Assembly: GCF_026409565.1 (NCBI RefSeq) | Contig: NZ_CP112881.1 | Coordinates: forward strand, 1,845,501-1,909,500 | DNA: 64,000 bases | Origin: Sneathiella aquimaris | Lineage (GTDB): Bacteria; Pseudomonadota; Alphaproteobacteria; Sneathiellales; Sneathiellaceae | Direction of reading: 5' to 3' | Shown: positions 1 to 9,188 of the stretch, in pieces | Layout: every line of letters begins with the position of its first letter | Position numbering within the stretch: position 1 is the stretch's first letter | Made by a program: the position numbers and the translations under genes | The notes under the pieces: model-generated | The model's input: only the letters and a program-made list of their open reading frames with translations | What the model was told of the DNA's origin: nothing | Database searches by the model: none

Positions 1-338
1 GTCAGTTTATAGGTGTTTTCATGGCGGGCCCCATAATCAGATATACGAATTTCAACGGCAATCCCGAGATTTTTCAGATGATCTTCGGCGTCCACCATGC
101 GTTCATCCGTAACCGCCCAGCCCATAAGCCCTGTAAACAGGCCCATGTCCGAACCCTGACTTTCGTGGGTAGGCTCTAACGATCCATTGGGATCATACTC
201 AATCAGCACAGTCGAAAAATCACCGTTCATATAATCCCGGGCGAGGGCGCCGATCCGGTGCGCCGCCGCAACATGAGAGCTGGATGCCCCACGCATAACA
301 GGACCAATGACATCGTTGAAGATTGAAGGATAGATCAT
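1..338 (-). CDS. L-serine dehydratase, iron-sulfur type, beta-domain (partial, C-terminus beyond window)
   Basis: The first 112 residues read MIYPSIFNDVIGPVMRG followed by ASSSHVAAAHRIGALARDY, which matches the opening of the beta (small) domain of Fe-S dependent L-serine ammonia-lyases. That enzyme converts L-serine to pyruvate and ammonia in the cytoplasm. In these enzymes a GPSSSH-type loop lies near the N-terminus; here it reads GASSSH. The reading frame is open to base 1, so the Fe-S alpha part is outside the window. The gene lies 101 bases downstream of the hydroxyproline catabolic genes on the same strand and may belong to the same amino-acid degradation block. A specialised dehydratase for another hydroxy-amino acid is possible. 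Confidence 0.75.
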   Translation of the reverse strand, partial: MIYPSIFNDVIGPVMRGASSSHVAAAHRIGALARDYMNGDFSTVLIEYDPNGSLEPTHESQGSDMGLFTGLMGWAVTDERMVDAEDHLKNLGIAVEIRISDYGARHENTYKL

Positions 339-439
339 TTTAACCTGCCTTTTGACGGCCTGTACGGCCTTGTTCTGTTTAAGTTACTTCTGTTTTTCAA
401 CGCTGGGCACACATCGATTGGCATTGTTTTAATGTCGCA

Positions 440-1480
440 TCAATGCTTGTCTTTGAGCATGGGCCAGGTATCGCCAATTCGATATCCTTCTGGCCATGGG
501 TCTGTCGGGTCCAGCATTAACTGGTGTGTTCCTGTAATCCACGCCTGACCTGACAACTCTGGAATAATAGCATCTTTATCACCAACTTTGGTTGTTTTGA
601 CGATGCGCCCCCCGAAAGTTGAATTAATGATTGATCGGGCAAGATAGTTTTCTCCTACCGTCATCAGGCCGCGGGCATGCAATACGGCCATACGGGCGGA
701 CACGGCGGTTCCGGTGGGGGATCGATCAATTTTTCCAGGTTGAATGACAACAGCATTTTTCACAGATTTTATGCCGTCTTCCACTGTCATAGGGGCGTGG
801 ATCTGACAAAAGGAAAAATGTGTCCAGTCCGGGTTTGTTGGATGGCTGAAGGTCAGCTGTTCGTTGGCGGCCCGAGTAATTCGAATGCCGACTTCCGCCA
901 TGTCCCGTGCTTCATCAGGGGTGATTTCAAAGCCAAGTGCCTTGGCATCGACCATAACAAAACTGTCACCACCAAAAGCAGTATCAACGGTCAATGTACC
1001 AAGCCCCGGTACTTCCAGGGTGGCATCCAGTCGATCCGCAAAAGACGGGACATTCTGAACCGATACCTTCGTCACCTTACCATTTTTACAACTTGCGGTA
1101 ACATGCACCAACCCCCCTGGCGCTTCCAGTGTCATTTCAGTTATGGGTTCCTGCATGGGCAGAATGCCACTTTCCAACAACACAGTCGAAACACAGATAG
1201 AGTTAGATCCGGACATTGGCGGAGTGTCTTCAGGCTCCATAATAATCCAGCCCATTTGTGCGTCTGGATTTTTGGGCGGGACCAAAAGATTGACATGCCG
1301 AAACACCCCGCCGCGTGGTTCATTCAATACAAAATTCCGAAGGGTCTCATCTTTTGCGATGAACCGTGACTGTTCCCAAAGGGTATCGCCCGGCGGAGGC
1401 GCAACGCCTCCGACGATGACATCGCCGACTTCTCCTTCGGCATGGCAGGACACTACATGAATTGTTTTTGACGATTGCAT
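440..1480 (-). CDS. Proline racemase family protein, Ser/Thr active-site variant; probable trans-3-hydroxy-L-proline dehydratase
   Basis: A 346-residue proline racemase-fold protein. The first catalytic position is Ser90 ([14 protein letters not shown]) and the second is Thr256 ([12 protein letters not shown]), so neither position is Cys as in true racemases and epimerases. From family knowledge, Cys/Cys marks proline racemase and 4-hydroxyproline epimerase, whereas Thr in the second position marks trans-3-hydroxy-L-proline dehydratases, which remove water rather than epimerise. The Ser/Thr pair here therefore points to a dehydratase or a related activity. It sits four bases downstream of the canonical Cys/Cys epimerase in the hydroxyproline operon. 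A dehydratase product (delta1-pyrroline-2-carboxylate) would need a reductase that I do not see nearby. Substrate is inferred. Confidence 0.8.
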   Translation of the reverse strand: MQSSKTIHVVSCHAEGEVGDVIVGGVAPPPGDTLWEQSRFIAKDETLRNFVLNEPRGGVFRHVNLLVPPKNPDAQMGWIIMEPEDTPPMSGSNSICVSTVLLESGILPMQEPITEMTLEAPGGLVHVTASCKNGKVTKVSVQNVPSFADRLDATLEVPGLGTLTVDTAFGGDSFVMVDAKALGFEITPDEARDMAEVGIRITRAANEQLTFSHPTNPDWTHFSFCQIHAPMTVEDGIKSVKNAVVIQPGKIDRSPTGTAVSARMAVLHARGLMTVGENYLARSIINSTFGGRIVKTTKVGDKDAIIPELSGQAWITGTHQLMLDPTDPWPEGYRIGDTWPMLKDKH

Positions 1481-1484
1481 AAAA

Positions 1485-2486
1485 TTACCTCACCACAAAG
1501 CCATGGGCGTACGGATCACGATCATCGATATAGATCGTGTTGGTGCCTGTCATTCGCGCCCAACCAGCGATTGACGGGATAATGGCGTCAAAGGAGCCGA
1601 CCTGTGCGCGGGCTTCAACGCGGCCTTTCATGATCGACCCGATAATACTTTCGTGGATAAATTCCTGACCGACTTCCAGTTTTCCATGGGTGGCCCATTG
1701 TGCCATGCGCGAAGAGGTCCCGGTTCCGCAGGGCGAGCGGTCGATGGCTTTATCGCCATAAAACACTGCGTTGCGGGCTGTCGCTTCCGGTTGCGTTGGG
1801 GAACCAGTCCAAAGGACATGGCTAAGGCCCTTAATTTCTGGTTTTTCAGGATGGATAAAATCATATTTTTCATTGAGTGCCTGGCGCAATTTAGGACTAA
1901 ACCCGATCAGTTCACCAGCCGTATAGTCATCAATGTCCTGAAAATTGGCCTGTCGATCGACAATGGCGTAAAAATTTCCCCCATAGGCGACGTCAACAAA
2001 AATCTCTCCTAAACCGTCGACTTCTGCACTCAGTCCTTCTTTGTACAAGAAGGCGGGAACATTGGTCAGGCGGACTTCCTCGACATACTCACCGTTCTGG
2101 GTGTATTCGGCAACCACCAGCCCGGCGGGTGTGTCGAGGCGCAGAATGCCGGGCACTTTGGGTGTCACAAGACCATTTTCGATCGCCATTGTAACGGTCC
2201 CGATTGTGCCATGTCCGCACATGGGCAAACAGCCGGATGTTTCAATAAACAGAATAGCAATATCGCAGTCTTCGCGGGTCGGGGGATAAAGAATAGAGCC
2301 GGACATCATGTCATGGCCGCGGGGCTCAAACATCAGCCCGGTTCTTATCCAGTCATATTCGTCTAGAAAATGTGCCCGCTTTTCCAGCATTGTTTCGCCT
2401 TGCAAGTCCGGGCCACCACCTGCAACGACACGCACCGGATTGCCGCATGTATGTCCATCAATGCAAAAAAATGTATGTCTTGCCAT
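1485..2486 (-). CDS. 4-hydroxyproline 2-epimerase
   Basis: A 333-residue proline racemase-family enzyme with both catalytic cysteines: Cys90 in [11 protein letters not shown] and Cys253 in [12 protein letters not shown]. This Cys/Cys arrangement is that of hydroxyproline 2-epimerase and proline racemase. It would interconvert trans-4-hydroxy-L-proline and cis-4-hydroxy-D-proline in the cytoplasm without cofactor. The epimerase reading is favoured over proline racemase because the neighbours encode the remaining hydroxyproline steps: D-amino-acid dehydrogenase, DapA-family deaminase and semialdehyde dehydrogenase. It lies 17 bases after the dehydrogenase gene in the same transcription unit. 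The ribosome-binding site before the ATG is weak, so translation may be coupled to the upstream gene. Confidence 0.9.
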   Translation of the reverse strand: MARHTFFCIDGHTCGNPVRVVAGGGPDLQGETMLEKRAHFLDEYDWIRTGLMFEPRGHDMMSGSILYPPTREDCDIAILFIETSGCLPMCGHGTIGTVTMAIENGLVTPKVPGILRLDTPAGLVVAEYTQNGEYVEEVRLTNVPAFLYKEGLSAEVDGLGEIFVDVAYGGNFYAIVDRQANFQDIDDYTAGELIGFSPKLRQALNEKYDFIHPEKPEIKGLSHVLWTGSPTQPEATARNAVFYGDKAIDRSPCGTGTSSRMAQWATHGKLEVGQEFIHESIIGSIMKGRVEARAQVGSFDAIIPSIAGWARMTGTNTIYIDDRDPYAHGFVVR

Positions 2487-2503
2487 TTCTTTATTTGTCT
2501 TTC

Positions 2504-3739
2504 TTAAAAGCGATCCGCTCGCAAAGAATTAATATCAATAGAAGGTTGTTTATTGTCGATGAGTTCTGACACAAGTTGCGCCGTTGCACTGGATTGCGTC
2601 AGACCCAAATGTCCATGGCCGAACGCATAGATTACGTTTCGGGCAGAGGGGGCTGGCCCGATCACAGGGAGGGTGTCTGGAATGGCAGGGCGTGCCCCCA
2701 TCCATTCAACGCCGTCAGATACTGTCAGGTTTGGAAGCAGTTTTGATGCTTTAGCCATCATGATTTTGCAACGTTTATAATTCGCGGCCCGACCAAGTTT
2801 GGCAATTTCCGAAGCGCCGCCCACACGAATACCATTGGAGAGCGGCACTACGACAAACCCATGATCTGAAAATACAAGGGTGTGATCCAGACTTTCAAAT
2901 GCGGTTTTTGGCAGCGTCGTATTGTAGCCGCGTTCTCCGATCAAGGGAACAGGATCGCCCAATTGTCGACTTAGCGTAGCGGACCAAGGCCCGGCAGCAA
3001 TGACTATTTTATCGGCCTGAAGGGTTTCGCCGTTTTTTAAAAGGACGCTTCCCTCTGAAACCCGTTTCACTTCCTCATATACGGTTTCGACGCCTTTTGA
3101 TGTCAGAAATCTGTGTATTGCCGCGCAAAAATCCATGGGGTTAGAAACAGACTGCCATTCGGTTGCGAAAATTCCGGCGACAAATGACGGACTGAGGCCG
3201 GGTTGAAATTGGTGTAACGCATCCCCTTCATAACAGTCATATGCAATATTATGGGTTTTGCGAAACTCCCATTTTTTCAAGTCAGCCTTATAAGACGCCT
3301 TACTTTGGTATAGATGCAACGCGCCATTGGTCCGCACCATAGAAGAAAGACCCGTCCGATTTAGCAGATCGGGGAAAGTGTCTTTGCTCAGATGCATCAG
3401 GGCCGCCTGAACATCAATACTTCTTTGAAACTGGGCAGGATGCGCCGCCTTTAAAAATTTCAGCAGCCAGTTCAGTGTAACTGGCAGGTCTTGTGGCACA
3501 ACAGCAAAAGGTCCTAAAGGGTCAAGGAACCATTTAAGGGCCTTTTTAATAATTCCAGGGGATGCCAGAGGTATAATATCAGAAAAAGCCAGACCGGCGG
3601 CGTTTCCTTGCGAGGCACCGGCGGCGATGCTGTCTTTTTCAATCAGCGTAACTTTTTTGCCAACGCTGACAAGCTTTTCAGCGATCGCTAGTCCGATGAT
3701 ACCGCCGCCAATAACGACAACTGTTTCTGGCTTCCCCAT
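2504..3739 (-). CDS. FAD-dependent D-amino-acid dehydrogenase (probable D-hydroxyproline dehydrogenase)
   Basis: A 411-residue DAO/DadA-type flavoprotein. The N-terminus carries the dinucleotide-binding signature VVVIGGGIIGLAIAEKL, followed by an ESD-type acidic strand end (TLIEKDSIAAGAS). The C-terminal part has GMGAR-like and GHGHLGLT segments that contact FAD in this family. In this operon it should oxidise cis-4-hydroxy-D-proline, made by the downstream epimerase, to delta1-pyrroline-4-hydroxy-2-carboxylate. Electrons probably pass to the respiratory chain as for DadA. It lies 11 bases after the aldehyde dehydrogenase gene. A general D-amino-acid dehydrogenase would look the same; the substrate is from context. 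Confidence 0.85.
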   Translation of the reverse strand: MGKPETVVVIGGGIIGLAIAEKLVSVGKKVTLIEKDSIAAGASQGNAAGLAFSDIIPLASPGIIKKALKWFLDPLGPFAVVPQDLPVTLNWLLKFLKAAHPAQFQRSIDVQAALMHLSKDTFPDLLNRTGLSSMVRTNGALHLYQSKASYKADLKKWEFRKTHNIAYDCYEGDALHQFQPGLSPSFVAGIFATEWQSVSNPMDFCAAIHRFLTSKGVETVYEEVKRVSEGSVLLKNGETLQADKIVIAAGPWSATLSRQLGDPVPLIGERGYNTTLPKTAFESLDHTLVFSDHGFVVVPLSNGIRVGGASEIAKLGRAANYKRCKIMMAKASKLLPNLTVSDGVEWMGARPAIPDTLPVIGPAPSARNVIYAFGHGHLGLTQSSATAQLVSELIDNKQPSIDINSLRADRF

Positions 3740-3750
3740 GGATCTTTTCC

Positions 3751-5181
3751 TTACGCCTGCATGTAGGACGTTTTGACGGTGCTATAGAATTCAGCAGCGT
3801 AGCGGCCCTGTTCGCGGGATCCATAGCTGGATCCTTTTGTCCCGCCAAAAGGAACGTGATAATCGACGCCTGCGGTTGGCAGGTTGACCATCACCATGCC
3901 TGCTTTGGCATTGGCTTTGAAATCCGTAGCGTATTTCAACGACGTTGTACAAATGCCCGCGGACAAACCAAATTCCGTGTCATTTGCCAGTTTCAACGCC
4001 TCCTCATAATCCTTTGCCTTGATGATGGTGGCAACAGGACCAAACACTTCTTCTTGATTGATCCGCATATGATTGGCGGTATCAACAAACAGGGCAGGGC
4101 TCATGAAATGGCCTGAGCCTTCAATTTTTTCGCCGCCACAGACTAGTGTTGCGCCTTCTTGTTGAGCAATCTGTACATATTCCAGATCTTTTTCAAGCTG
4201 ACGCTGATCAATAACCGGGCCAATTTGTGTACCGGCTTTGCGGGCGTCACCGACAGTGAGGGCCGAAACCGTTTTGCTCATGGCTGCGACAAATGCATCA
4301 TAAATGCCTTCCGTCACGATCAATCTGCTCGACGCTGTACACCGCTGCCCAGTCGAGAAAAACGCACCGTTCACGCAGGCACCCACAGCTATATCCAGAT
4401 CCGCATCATCCAGAACAACCATCGGGTTCTTACCGCCCATTTCAAGCTGCACTTTTTTGAGGTTCTTTGCGCAACCCTGCGCAACTTGCTGACCGGTCTG
4501 CACGGACCCTGTAAAGGAGATACCGGCAACTTTCGGATGGTCGATCATGACCGGACCAATTTTTGATCCTTTGCCGTTCACCAGGTTAAAGACACCTTTT
4601 GGCAGACCTGACCGATGAATGATATCGGCAAGTGCCCAGGCGCTGCCGGGGACAGCTTCCGCCGCCTTCATAACGACAGCGTTGCCATAACAAAGGGCAG
4701 GGGCTGACTTCCATGCGGGAATAGCAATCGGAAAGTTCCAAGGTGTGATAATACCAATAACACCAAGGGCTTCACGGCGAATATCGACTTCAACACCGGG
4801 ACGGACAGACTCAAGACGTTCCCCTGGAATACGCAAAGCTTCGCCGGCGAAAAACTTGAAAATCTGGCCAGCCCGGGCAACTTCACCAATGCCTTCGGGT
4901 AAAGTTTTACCCTCTTCGCGGGCGAGTAAATCCCCGAGCTCTTCTTTGCGTGCCAATATTTCGGTGCCAATAGCATCCAAAATGTCGAAACGTTGCTGAG
5001 GCGTGCTTTTGCTCCAACCCACCTGCGCCGCGGCGGCGGCGTCTATTGCCTGTTCAACTTCTTCTGTCGTGGCACTGGCGGCTTGACCGATCACATCATT
5101 GGTATCCGATGGATTGACGTTGGGGACGCTTTGCGTCCCCATTGTCCATTCACCGTCAATCAGGTTTGGAAAATTAGTCAT
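3751..5181 (-). CDS. 2-oxoglutarate semialdehyde dehydrogenase (aldehyde dehydrogenase family)
   Basis: A 476-residue NAD(P)-dependent aldehyde dehydrogenase. The general base Glu is in QLEMGGKNPMVVLDDAD and the catalytic Cys in FFSTGQRCTASSRLIV; GFTGS-type and PWNFPIAIPAWK motifs are also present. The KGSADH group, close to succinate-semialdehyde dehydrogenase in sequence, oxidises 2-oxoglutarate semialdehyde to 2-oxoglutarate, the last step of hydroxyproline breakdown that delivers carbon to the TCA cycle. The gene lies 12 bases after the DapA-family deaminase and before the dehydrogenase, which is the order expected for this pathway. Other semialdehyde substrates are possible from sequence alone. 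Confidence 0.88.
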   Translation of the reverse strand: MTNFPNLIDGEWTMGTQSVPNVNPSDTNDVIGQAASATTEEVEQAIDAAAAAQVGWSKSTPQQRFDILDAIGTEILARKEELGDLLAREEGKTLPEGIGEVARAGQIFKFFAGEALRIPGERLESVRPGVEVDIRREALGVIGIITPWNFPIAIPAWKSAPALCYGNAVVMKAAEAVPGSAWALADIIHRSGLPKGVFNLVNGKGSKIGPVMIDHPKVAGISFTGSVQTGQQVAQGCAKNLKKVQLEMGGKNPMVVLDDADLDIAVGACVNGAFFSTGQRCTASSRLIVTEGIYDAFVAAMSKTVSALTVGDARKAGTQIGPVIDQRQLEKDLEYVQIAQQEGATLVCGGEKIEGSGHFMSPALFVDTANHMRINQEEVFGPVATIIKAKDYEEALKLANDTEFGLSAGICTTSLKYATDFKANAKAGMVMVNLPTAGVDYHVPFGGTKGSSYGSREQGRYAAEFYSTVKTSYMQA

Positions 5182-5193
5182 TAATATTTTTCC

Positions 5194-6099
5194 TTAAGCT
5201 GCGAGCGTATATTTGGAAAGGTTTGGACGACAGGCGATCTGGTCGCGGATAATTTTCTCAACTTTAGCGCGGTGCTCGCCTTTCAGGATCTGGCGCGGGG
5301 CGCGAACGTGCTCTGTTGAGCCAATTGCGATGGCTTCGGCCAGTTTAATCTGCTGAACCAGCGCGGTTGAAACGTCTAGATCAAGCAGGGGACGTAACCA
5401 GCGATAAATCTCGCGTGCTTCAGTAATGCGCCCTTCCTGAACCAGATCGTAAATCCGCTGATTTTCTTCAGGGAATGCGATGGAAACACCGGAAACCCAA
5501 CCGTCGGCCCCCATCAGAAGCGCTTCAAGACCCAGATTATCAACACCTGTCAGAATGTTGTAACGGTCACCGCACATATTGACGATATCGGTCAGACGAC
5601 GGATGTCATCAGAACTTTCCTTAATCGCAACCATGCGATCGTCTTCTGCAAGTTCGACCATCATTTCTGGTGTTACATCAACCCGGTAGGCAACGCGGTT
5701 TGAATAGATCATGACAGGCAAATCACCCGCAGAGGAGATTGCTTTCAGGTTCGTGATCGTTTCATCACGGTCTGTGTGATAGATCGGGCTTGGAACAACC
5801 ATCAGGCCGTCTGCACCTGCTTTGCGGCCCATCTGTGCAAGATCGCATGCTTCACGGGTGCCTGCCTCGCTGACTGTCAGAAGAACAGGCTTGTCACCAC
5901 AGGCAGATTTCGCGATTTTCAATACATCAATGCGCTCTTCAGGGCTAAGCATTGAGCCTTCACCGAGGGTACCGCAAACAATTACGCCTGCATTGCCTGC
6001 ATCCATCTGCAAACCGATGCACCGTTCCATTTCAGCAACATCGATTGAACCGTCTTCATTAAATTTAGTCGTGACGGCAGGCATCATACCTTTCCACAT
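5194..6099 (-). CDS. DapA-family lyase, probable delta1-pyrroline-4-hydroxy-2-carboxylate deaminase
   Basis: A 301-residue TIM-barrel protein of the dihydrodipicolinate synthase/N-acetylneuraminate lyase family. The Schiff-base lysine is Lys160 (MVAIKESSDD) and the assisting tyrosine is Tyr132 (VMIYSNR); the CGTLGEG segment matches the family GTTGE loop. In hydroxyproline operons this family member deaminates and dehydrates delta1-pyrroline-4-hydroxy-2-carboxylate to 2-oxoglutarate semialdehyde. It stands between the ABC importer and the semialdehyde dehydrogenase genes. True DapA is unlikely because the neighbours are catabolic. Confidence 0.87.
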   Translation of the reverse strand: MWKGMMPAVTTKFNEDGSIDVAEMERCIGLQMDAGNAGVIVCGTLGEGSMLSPEERIDVLKIAKSACGDKPVLLTVSEAGTREACDLAQMGRKAGADGLMVVPSPIYHTDRDETITNLKAISSAGDLPVMIYSNRVAYRVDVTPEMMVELAEDDRMVAIKESSDDIRRLTDIVNMCGDRYNILTGVDNLGLEALLMGADGWVSGVSIAFPEENQRIYDLVQEGRITEAREIYRWLRPLLDLDVSTALVQQIKLAEAIAIGSTEHVRAPRQILKGEHRAKVEKIIRDQIACRPNLSKYTLAA

Positions 6100-6156
6100 A
6101 GTCGTATTCCTTTACTTGATTGTAATGAGGGTTTTTAAATTCAGTACTCGTTTGTC

Positions 6157-6879
6157 CTAGCGAACATTCGCCAGGAACTTCCGGGTGTGTTCACTCGTCG
6201 GATTTCCAAAGATCTGATCGGGTGGACCGATCTCTTCCATGATCCCCTGATGAAAATAGGCAACACGGTCTGAAACATCCCGAGCAAAGCCCATTTCATG
6301 GGTGACACAAATCATTGTCATGCCTTCTTCGGCGAGCATGCGCATTGTTTCAAGAACTTCACCCACCAATTCAGGGTCAAGGGCTGAAGTTGCTTCGTCA
6401 AACAGCATATATTCCGGCTCCATCGCCAAGGCACGGGCAATGGCAAGGCGTTGTTGTTGCCCGCCGGACAACGCTGACGGATAGGCATCGAGTTTGTCGC
6501 CCAGGCCAACATGCTTCAGTTGTTTTTCCGCAATCGCGACGGCTTCTTTTTTCGACTTCTTTTTTACAATACGCGGGGCGAGGGCGACATTTTCGACGGC
6601 CGTTAAATGCGGAAAGGAATTCCATTGTTGGAAAACCATTCCCATATTTTGCCGTAGCTGATTGATGTCGACGCCTTTTTCATGGACGGAAACACCATCG
6701 ACGCGAACTTCGCCCTTCTGGATGTCTTCAAGTGCATTGATGCAATATAGAAGCGTTGATTTACCGGAGCCGGATGAACCGATAACACTGAGAACCTCGC
6801 CTTTTTTGACCGTCAGATCGATCCCTTTCAGGACATGGAGGTTTCCGAAAAATTTGTGGAGTCCTTTGATCTCAATCAT
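6157..6879 (-). CDS. Amino-acid ABC transporter, ATP-binding protein
   Basis: A 240-residue ATPase of the GlnQ/HisP type that would energise uptake through the two permeases upstream. Visible motifs are Walker A (IGSSGSGKSTLL), the Q-loop region (MVFQQWNSFPHLT), the signature ALSGGQQQRLAIARAL, Walker B (MLFDEATSALDPE) and the switch histidine (CVTHEMGFA). I place the start at the ATG that overlaps the permease stop codon (ATGA), nine bases inside a longer GTG-initiated frame; the four-base overlap is typical of coupled ABC genes. The substrate is inferred to be hydroxyproline or proline from the operon. Confidence 0.92.
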   Translation of the reverse strand: MIEIKGLHKFFGNLHVLKGIDLTVKKGEVLSVIGSSGSGKSTLLYCINALEDIQKGEVRVDGVSVHEKGVDINQLRQNMGMVFQQWNSFPHLTAVENVALAPRIVKKKSKKEAVAIAEKQLKHVGLGDKLDAYPSALSGGQQQRLAIARALAMEPEYMLFDEATSALDPELVGEVLETMRMLAEEGMTMICVTHEMGFARDVSDRVAYFHQGIMEEIGPPDQIFGNPTSEHTRKFLANVR

Positions 6880-7538
6880 GAGGCCCACCTTTCTTCTAAT
6901 TTAGATGAATATTTTGAAAGCGGATAGGAAAGTGCAAAGTAAAATGCCCCGGCACATGCCAAAATGATGAAGGGTTCCTGCGTGCGGGTAATCAGGATTT
7001 GTGATGCTCTTAGCAGTTCAACATATCCAAGCACGGACACCAATGCGCTGTCCTTCACCACACTCAAGGCGACCCCAACCCATGACGGAAATACAGCGCG
7101 CAGACCAATTGGCCAAACGACATACCGCAGATCCTGCCAGTAGCTCATGCCAAGGGACCGGGCGGCGCGGCGCATTGGTGTGCCAACGGCTTCAATACCC
7201 CCGCGTGCAACATTTGCAACCAGAGCGGCGGTGTAGATACTGAGCACAAACGCCCCCGACGCAAATGGATCCAAATTCCAGCCGATGATTGGAAAAAAAT
7301 TGTAGAACAGGATCAGTTGAATGATCAGCGGAACACTTCTGAAAATGTCTAGTATTGTTCCGATCGTAACCTGCGCAGCCCAACGCGAGGCTGACAAAGC
7401 CCAACCAAAAAAGCATCCAAGAATGGTACCAATGGTAATGGACACAACAGAAATCATTAACGTTCTGCCAGCAGCTTCTCCAAGAAAAAGGAGGTCGCTT
7501 ACCTGAAAGTCTGTGAAGAAAGAAATATCGTTACTCAT
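6876..7538 (-). CDS. Amino-acid ABC transporter permease (second)
   Basis: A 220-residue inner-membrane permease of the HisMQ/GlnP type. It has several hydrophobic segments and the EAA-like cytoplasmic loop (EAVGTPMRRAARSLGMSYWQDLRYVVWP) that contacts the ATPase. It forms a heterodimer with the preceding permease, 16 bases upstream, and its stop overlaps the start of the ATPase gene. Substrate inferred from context: hydroxyproline or a related imino acid. Confidence 0.9.
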   Translation of the reverse strand: MSNDISFFTDFQVSDLLFLGEAAGRTLMISVVSITIGTILGCFFGWALSASRWAAQVTIGTILDIFRSVPLIIQLILFYNFFPIIGWNLDPFASGAFVLSIYTAALVANVARGGIEAVGTPMRRAARSLGMSYWQDLRYVVWPIGLRAVFPSWVGVALSVVKDSALVSVLGYVELLRASQILITRTQEPFIILACAGAFYFALSYPLSKYSSKLEERWAS

Positions 7539-7554
7539 GAAAAGGCTCCTTTCT

Positions 7555-8214
7555 TCAATATTTGAATAAACGGCGGGCTGCGAGTTTCGAGCCGCCCAAA
7601 ATGATTTTCACGATGACGTAATAGATGACGGCCGTTACGGCGAAATATTCGAAAATCCGATAGGTCTTCGATGCAAAGAATTGTGTTTCGCCAGAAAGTT
7701 CACGAAAACCAACGAGCATACCGAGTGAGCTCATCAGAACAGCCCAAACCATTTGGTTGGTCATCGGGTGGTAAACAATTCGAAGGACTTGCGGGATAAT
7801 GATGCGAATATAGGTTTGGGTGGCAGTCATGCCCAGTGAACGAGCCGCCCGAATTTGAGTGTTCGGCACTGCCTGAAATCCACCTCTGAAATTCTCGGCC
7901 AGATAACCTGCGTTATTGAAGGCAAGCCCAACAAGAACAATGAAGTACGGGCTTAAGTGAATGCCGAACGCACCAATGCCAAATCCAAAGAAGAATAGTT
8001 GGAACAAAGCTGGTGTGTTGCGTGCGATTTCGACCCATGCCGTGGCAAACATTCTGATCGGGGCTGGTGCGGAAATTCTTGCAATGGCAAGAAGTAATCC
8101 GATGACGATCCCCAGGATCATAGAAAGGATAGCCACTTCCAGTGTCAGCAGGCCAGCGTTTAACAGATCAGGGAGTTGCCGGAAAACAGGGCGCCAGTGA
8201 AAATTATAATCCAC
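7555..8214 (-). CDS. Amino-acid ABC transporter permease (first)
   Basis: A 219-residue HisMQ-type permease. The EAA loop is visible as FQAVPNTQIRAARSLGMTATQTYIRIIIP, and the first transmembrane stretch is LTLEVAILSMILGIVIGLLL. It is transcribed after the binding-protein gene, with a 71-base gap that contains a GC-rich inverted repeat. Together with the second permease it would form the channel of the importer serving the hydroxyproline operon. Confidence 0.9.
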   Translation of the reverse strand: MDYNFHWRPVFRQLPDLLNAGLLTLEVAILSMILGIVIGLLLAIARISAPAPIRMFATAWVEIARNTPALFQLFFFGFGIGAFGIHLSPYFIVLVGLAFNNAGYLAENFRGGFQAVPNTQIRAARSLGMTATQTYIRIIIPQVLRIVYHPMTNQMVWAVLMSSLGMLVGFRELSGETQFFASKTYRIFEYFAVTAVIYYVIVKIILGGSKLAARRLFKY

Positions 8215-8234
8215 GATTACACACTCCAGTTTAT

Positions 8235-8269
8235 CCCCCCATTAATCTTTTTTCAGGATCAAAGGGGGG
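8235..8269 (-). promoter_or_regulatory. Intercistronic stem-loop between binding-protein and permease genes
   Basis: Six Cs at 8235-8240 pair with six Gs at 8264-8269 around a 23-base AT-rich loop. It lies in the gap between the stop of the binding-protein gene and the start of the first permease. No U-tract follows in the transcribed direction, so it is not a classic terminator. Hairpins at this place in ABC operons commonly protect the binding-protein mRNA and lower downstream expression; that role is inferred. Confidence 0.45.
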
Positions 8270-8285
8270 ACGGGTTAGGGGAGGA

Positions 8286-9101
8286 TTAGTACATGACGCC
8301 TGGAATGCGGAGTTCTGGTGCTTCACCACCAACAAAAGTATTCCAATGCTGCTGGTAACGGCCAGAACGAACCTGATGGGTGACAAACAGGTTCAGGTAG
8401 TTCAACCAAGTCACGTCTTTACGTGGTCCAACAACAGACGTGTAATCCGTTGTCCATGGCATACGTGGGCCGGGAATAATTGTGTCATACTTTTCGGCGA
8501 TTGGTTTAACCGCTGTGTTGGTTGTAATACCGACATCTGCTTTACCTTGCGCAACAGCAAGGAAAACCTCGTTTTCGCTCTGGTAGCCCTGATAGTCTTT
8601 TTCCCAGCCGCGTTCTTTGGCAATTTTCAGGTATTCCTGTTCAGGAACCGTACCAACTGCAGCCGCAACCCGCTTACCGGCAAGATCTTCAAATGTTTTT
8701 ACACCTGAGTCTTTACCGACAACAGCCTGTGCATAATAAATAGCATAAGGAATTGTGAAACCAACGGTTTTAGCCCGTGCCAGAGAATCTGATGTTCCAC
8801 CGAACACCACGTCCGCGCGGTTTGTGACGATACTTGGCAGTCTTTCTGCCCAAGTGACGGGCAGGATTTCGAAGTCCACCTCGAGAGCTGCGGCAAGATC
8901 TTTACAATATTCAACGTCAAAACCCGCAGGTTCGTTGTTTGCATCGCGATAGCCGATAGGCGGGAAATCCAAAACAACGCCACAACGAAGGACGCCATTA
9001 TCGATAACATCGTCAAGTTTATCCGCTTGCGCCGGTGCCTGTGACAGGCAAACGGCAAGACTGGCCCCGAATGCCATTGTCTTCATAAAACGACCCAACA
9101 T
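8286..9101 (-). CDS. Periplasmic amino-acid-binding protein of the ABC importer (SBP_bac_3)
   Basis: A 271-residue exported solute-binding protein. The N-terminus has a Sec signal (MLGRFMKTMAFGASLAVCLS, then AQAPAQA-type cleavage). Family features are the opening strand GVLRCGVVLDFPPIGYRDANNEPAGFDVEYCKDLA and the central VAAAVGT segment. It would capture the substrate in the periplasm and deliver it to the two permeases. A good ribosome-binding site (GGAGG) precedes the ATG. It is the first gene of the minus-strand operon and lies opposite the GntR regulator, so its promoter is in the shared 200-base gap. Confidence 0.92.
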   Translation of the reverse strand: MLGRFMKTMAFGASLAVCLSQAPAQADKLDDVIDNGVLRCGVVLDFPPIGYRDANNEPAGFDVEYCKDLAAALEVDFEILPVTWAERLPSIVTNRADVVFGGTSDSLARAKTVGFTIPYAIYYAQAVVGKDSGVKTFEDLAGKRVAAAVGTVPEQEYLKIAKERGWEKDYQGYQSENEVFLAVAQGKADVGITTNTAVKPIAEKYDTIIPGPRMPWTTDYTSVVGPRKDVTWLNYLNLFVTHQVRSGRYQQHWNTFVGGEAPELRIPGVMY

Positions 9102-9188
9102 AAAAATACCTCCAAAAAATTTTTAGTAACAAAACCGATATCGGAGATTTTTTTCCCTTCTCATATCGGCGGTAGAGATTTTATATGA

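Noticed and set aside
677-1369. A 230-codon open frame on the plus strand
   Set aside because: It lies opposite the proline racemase-family gene, has no recognisable domain and no ribosome site; it is an antisense shadow.
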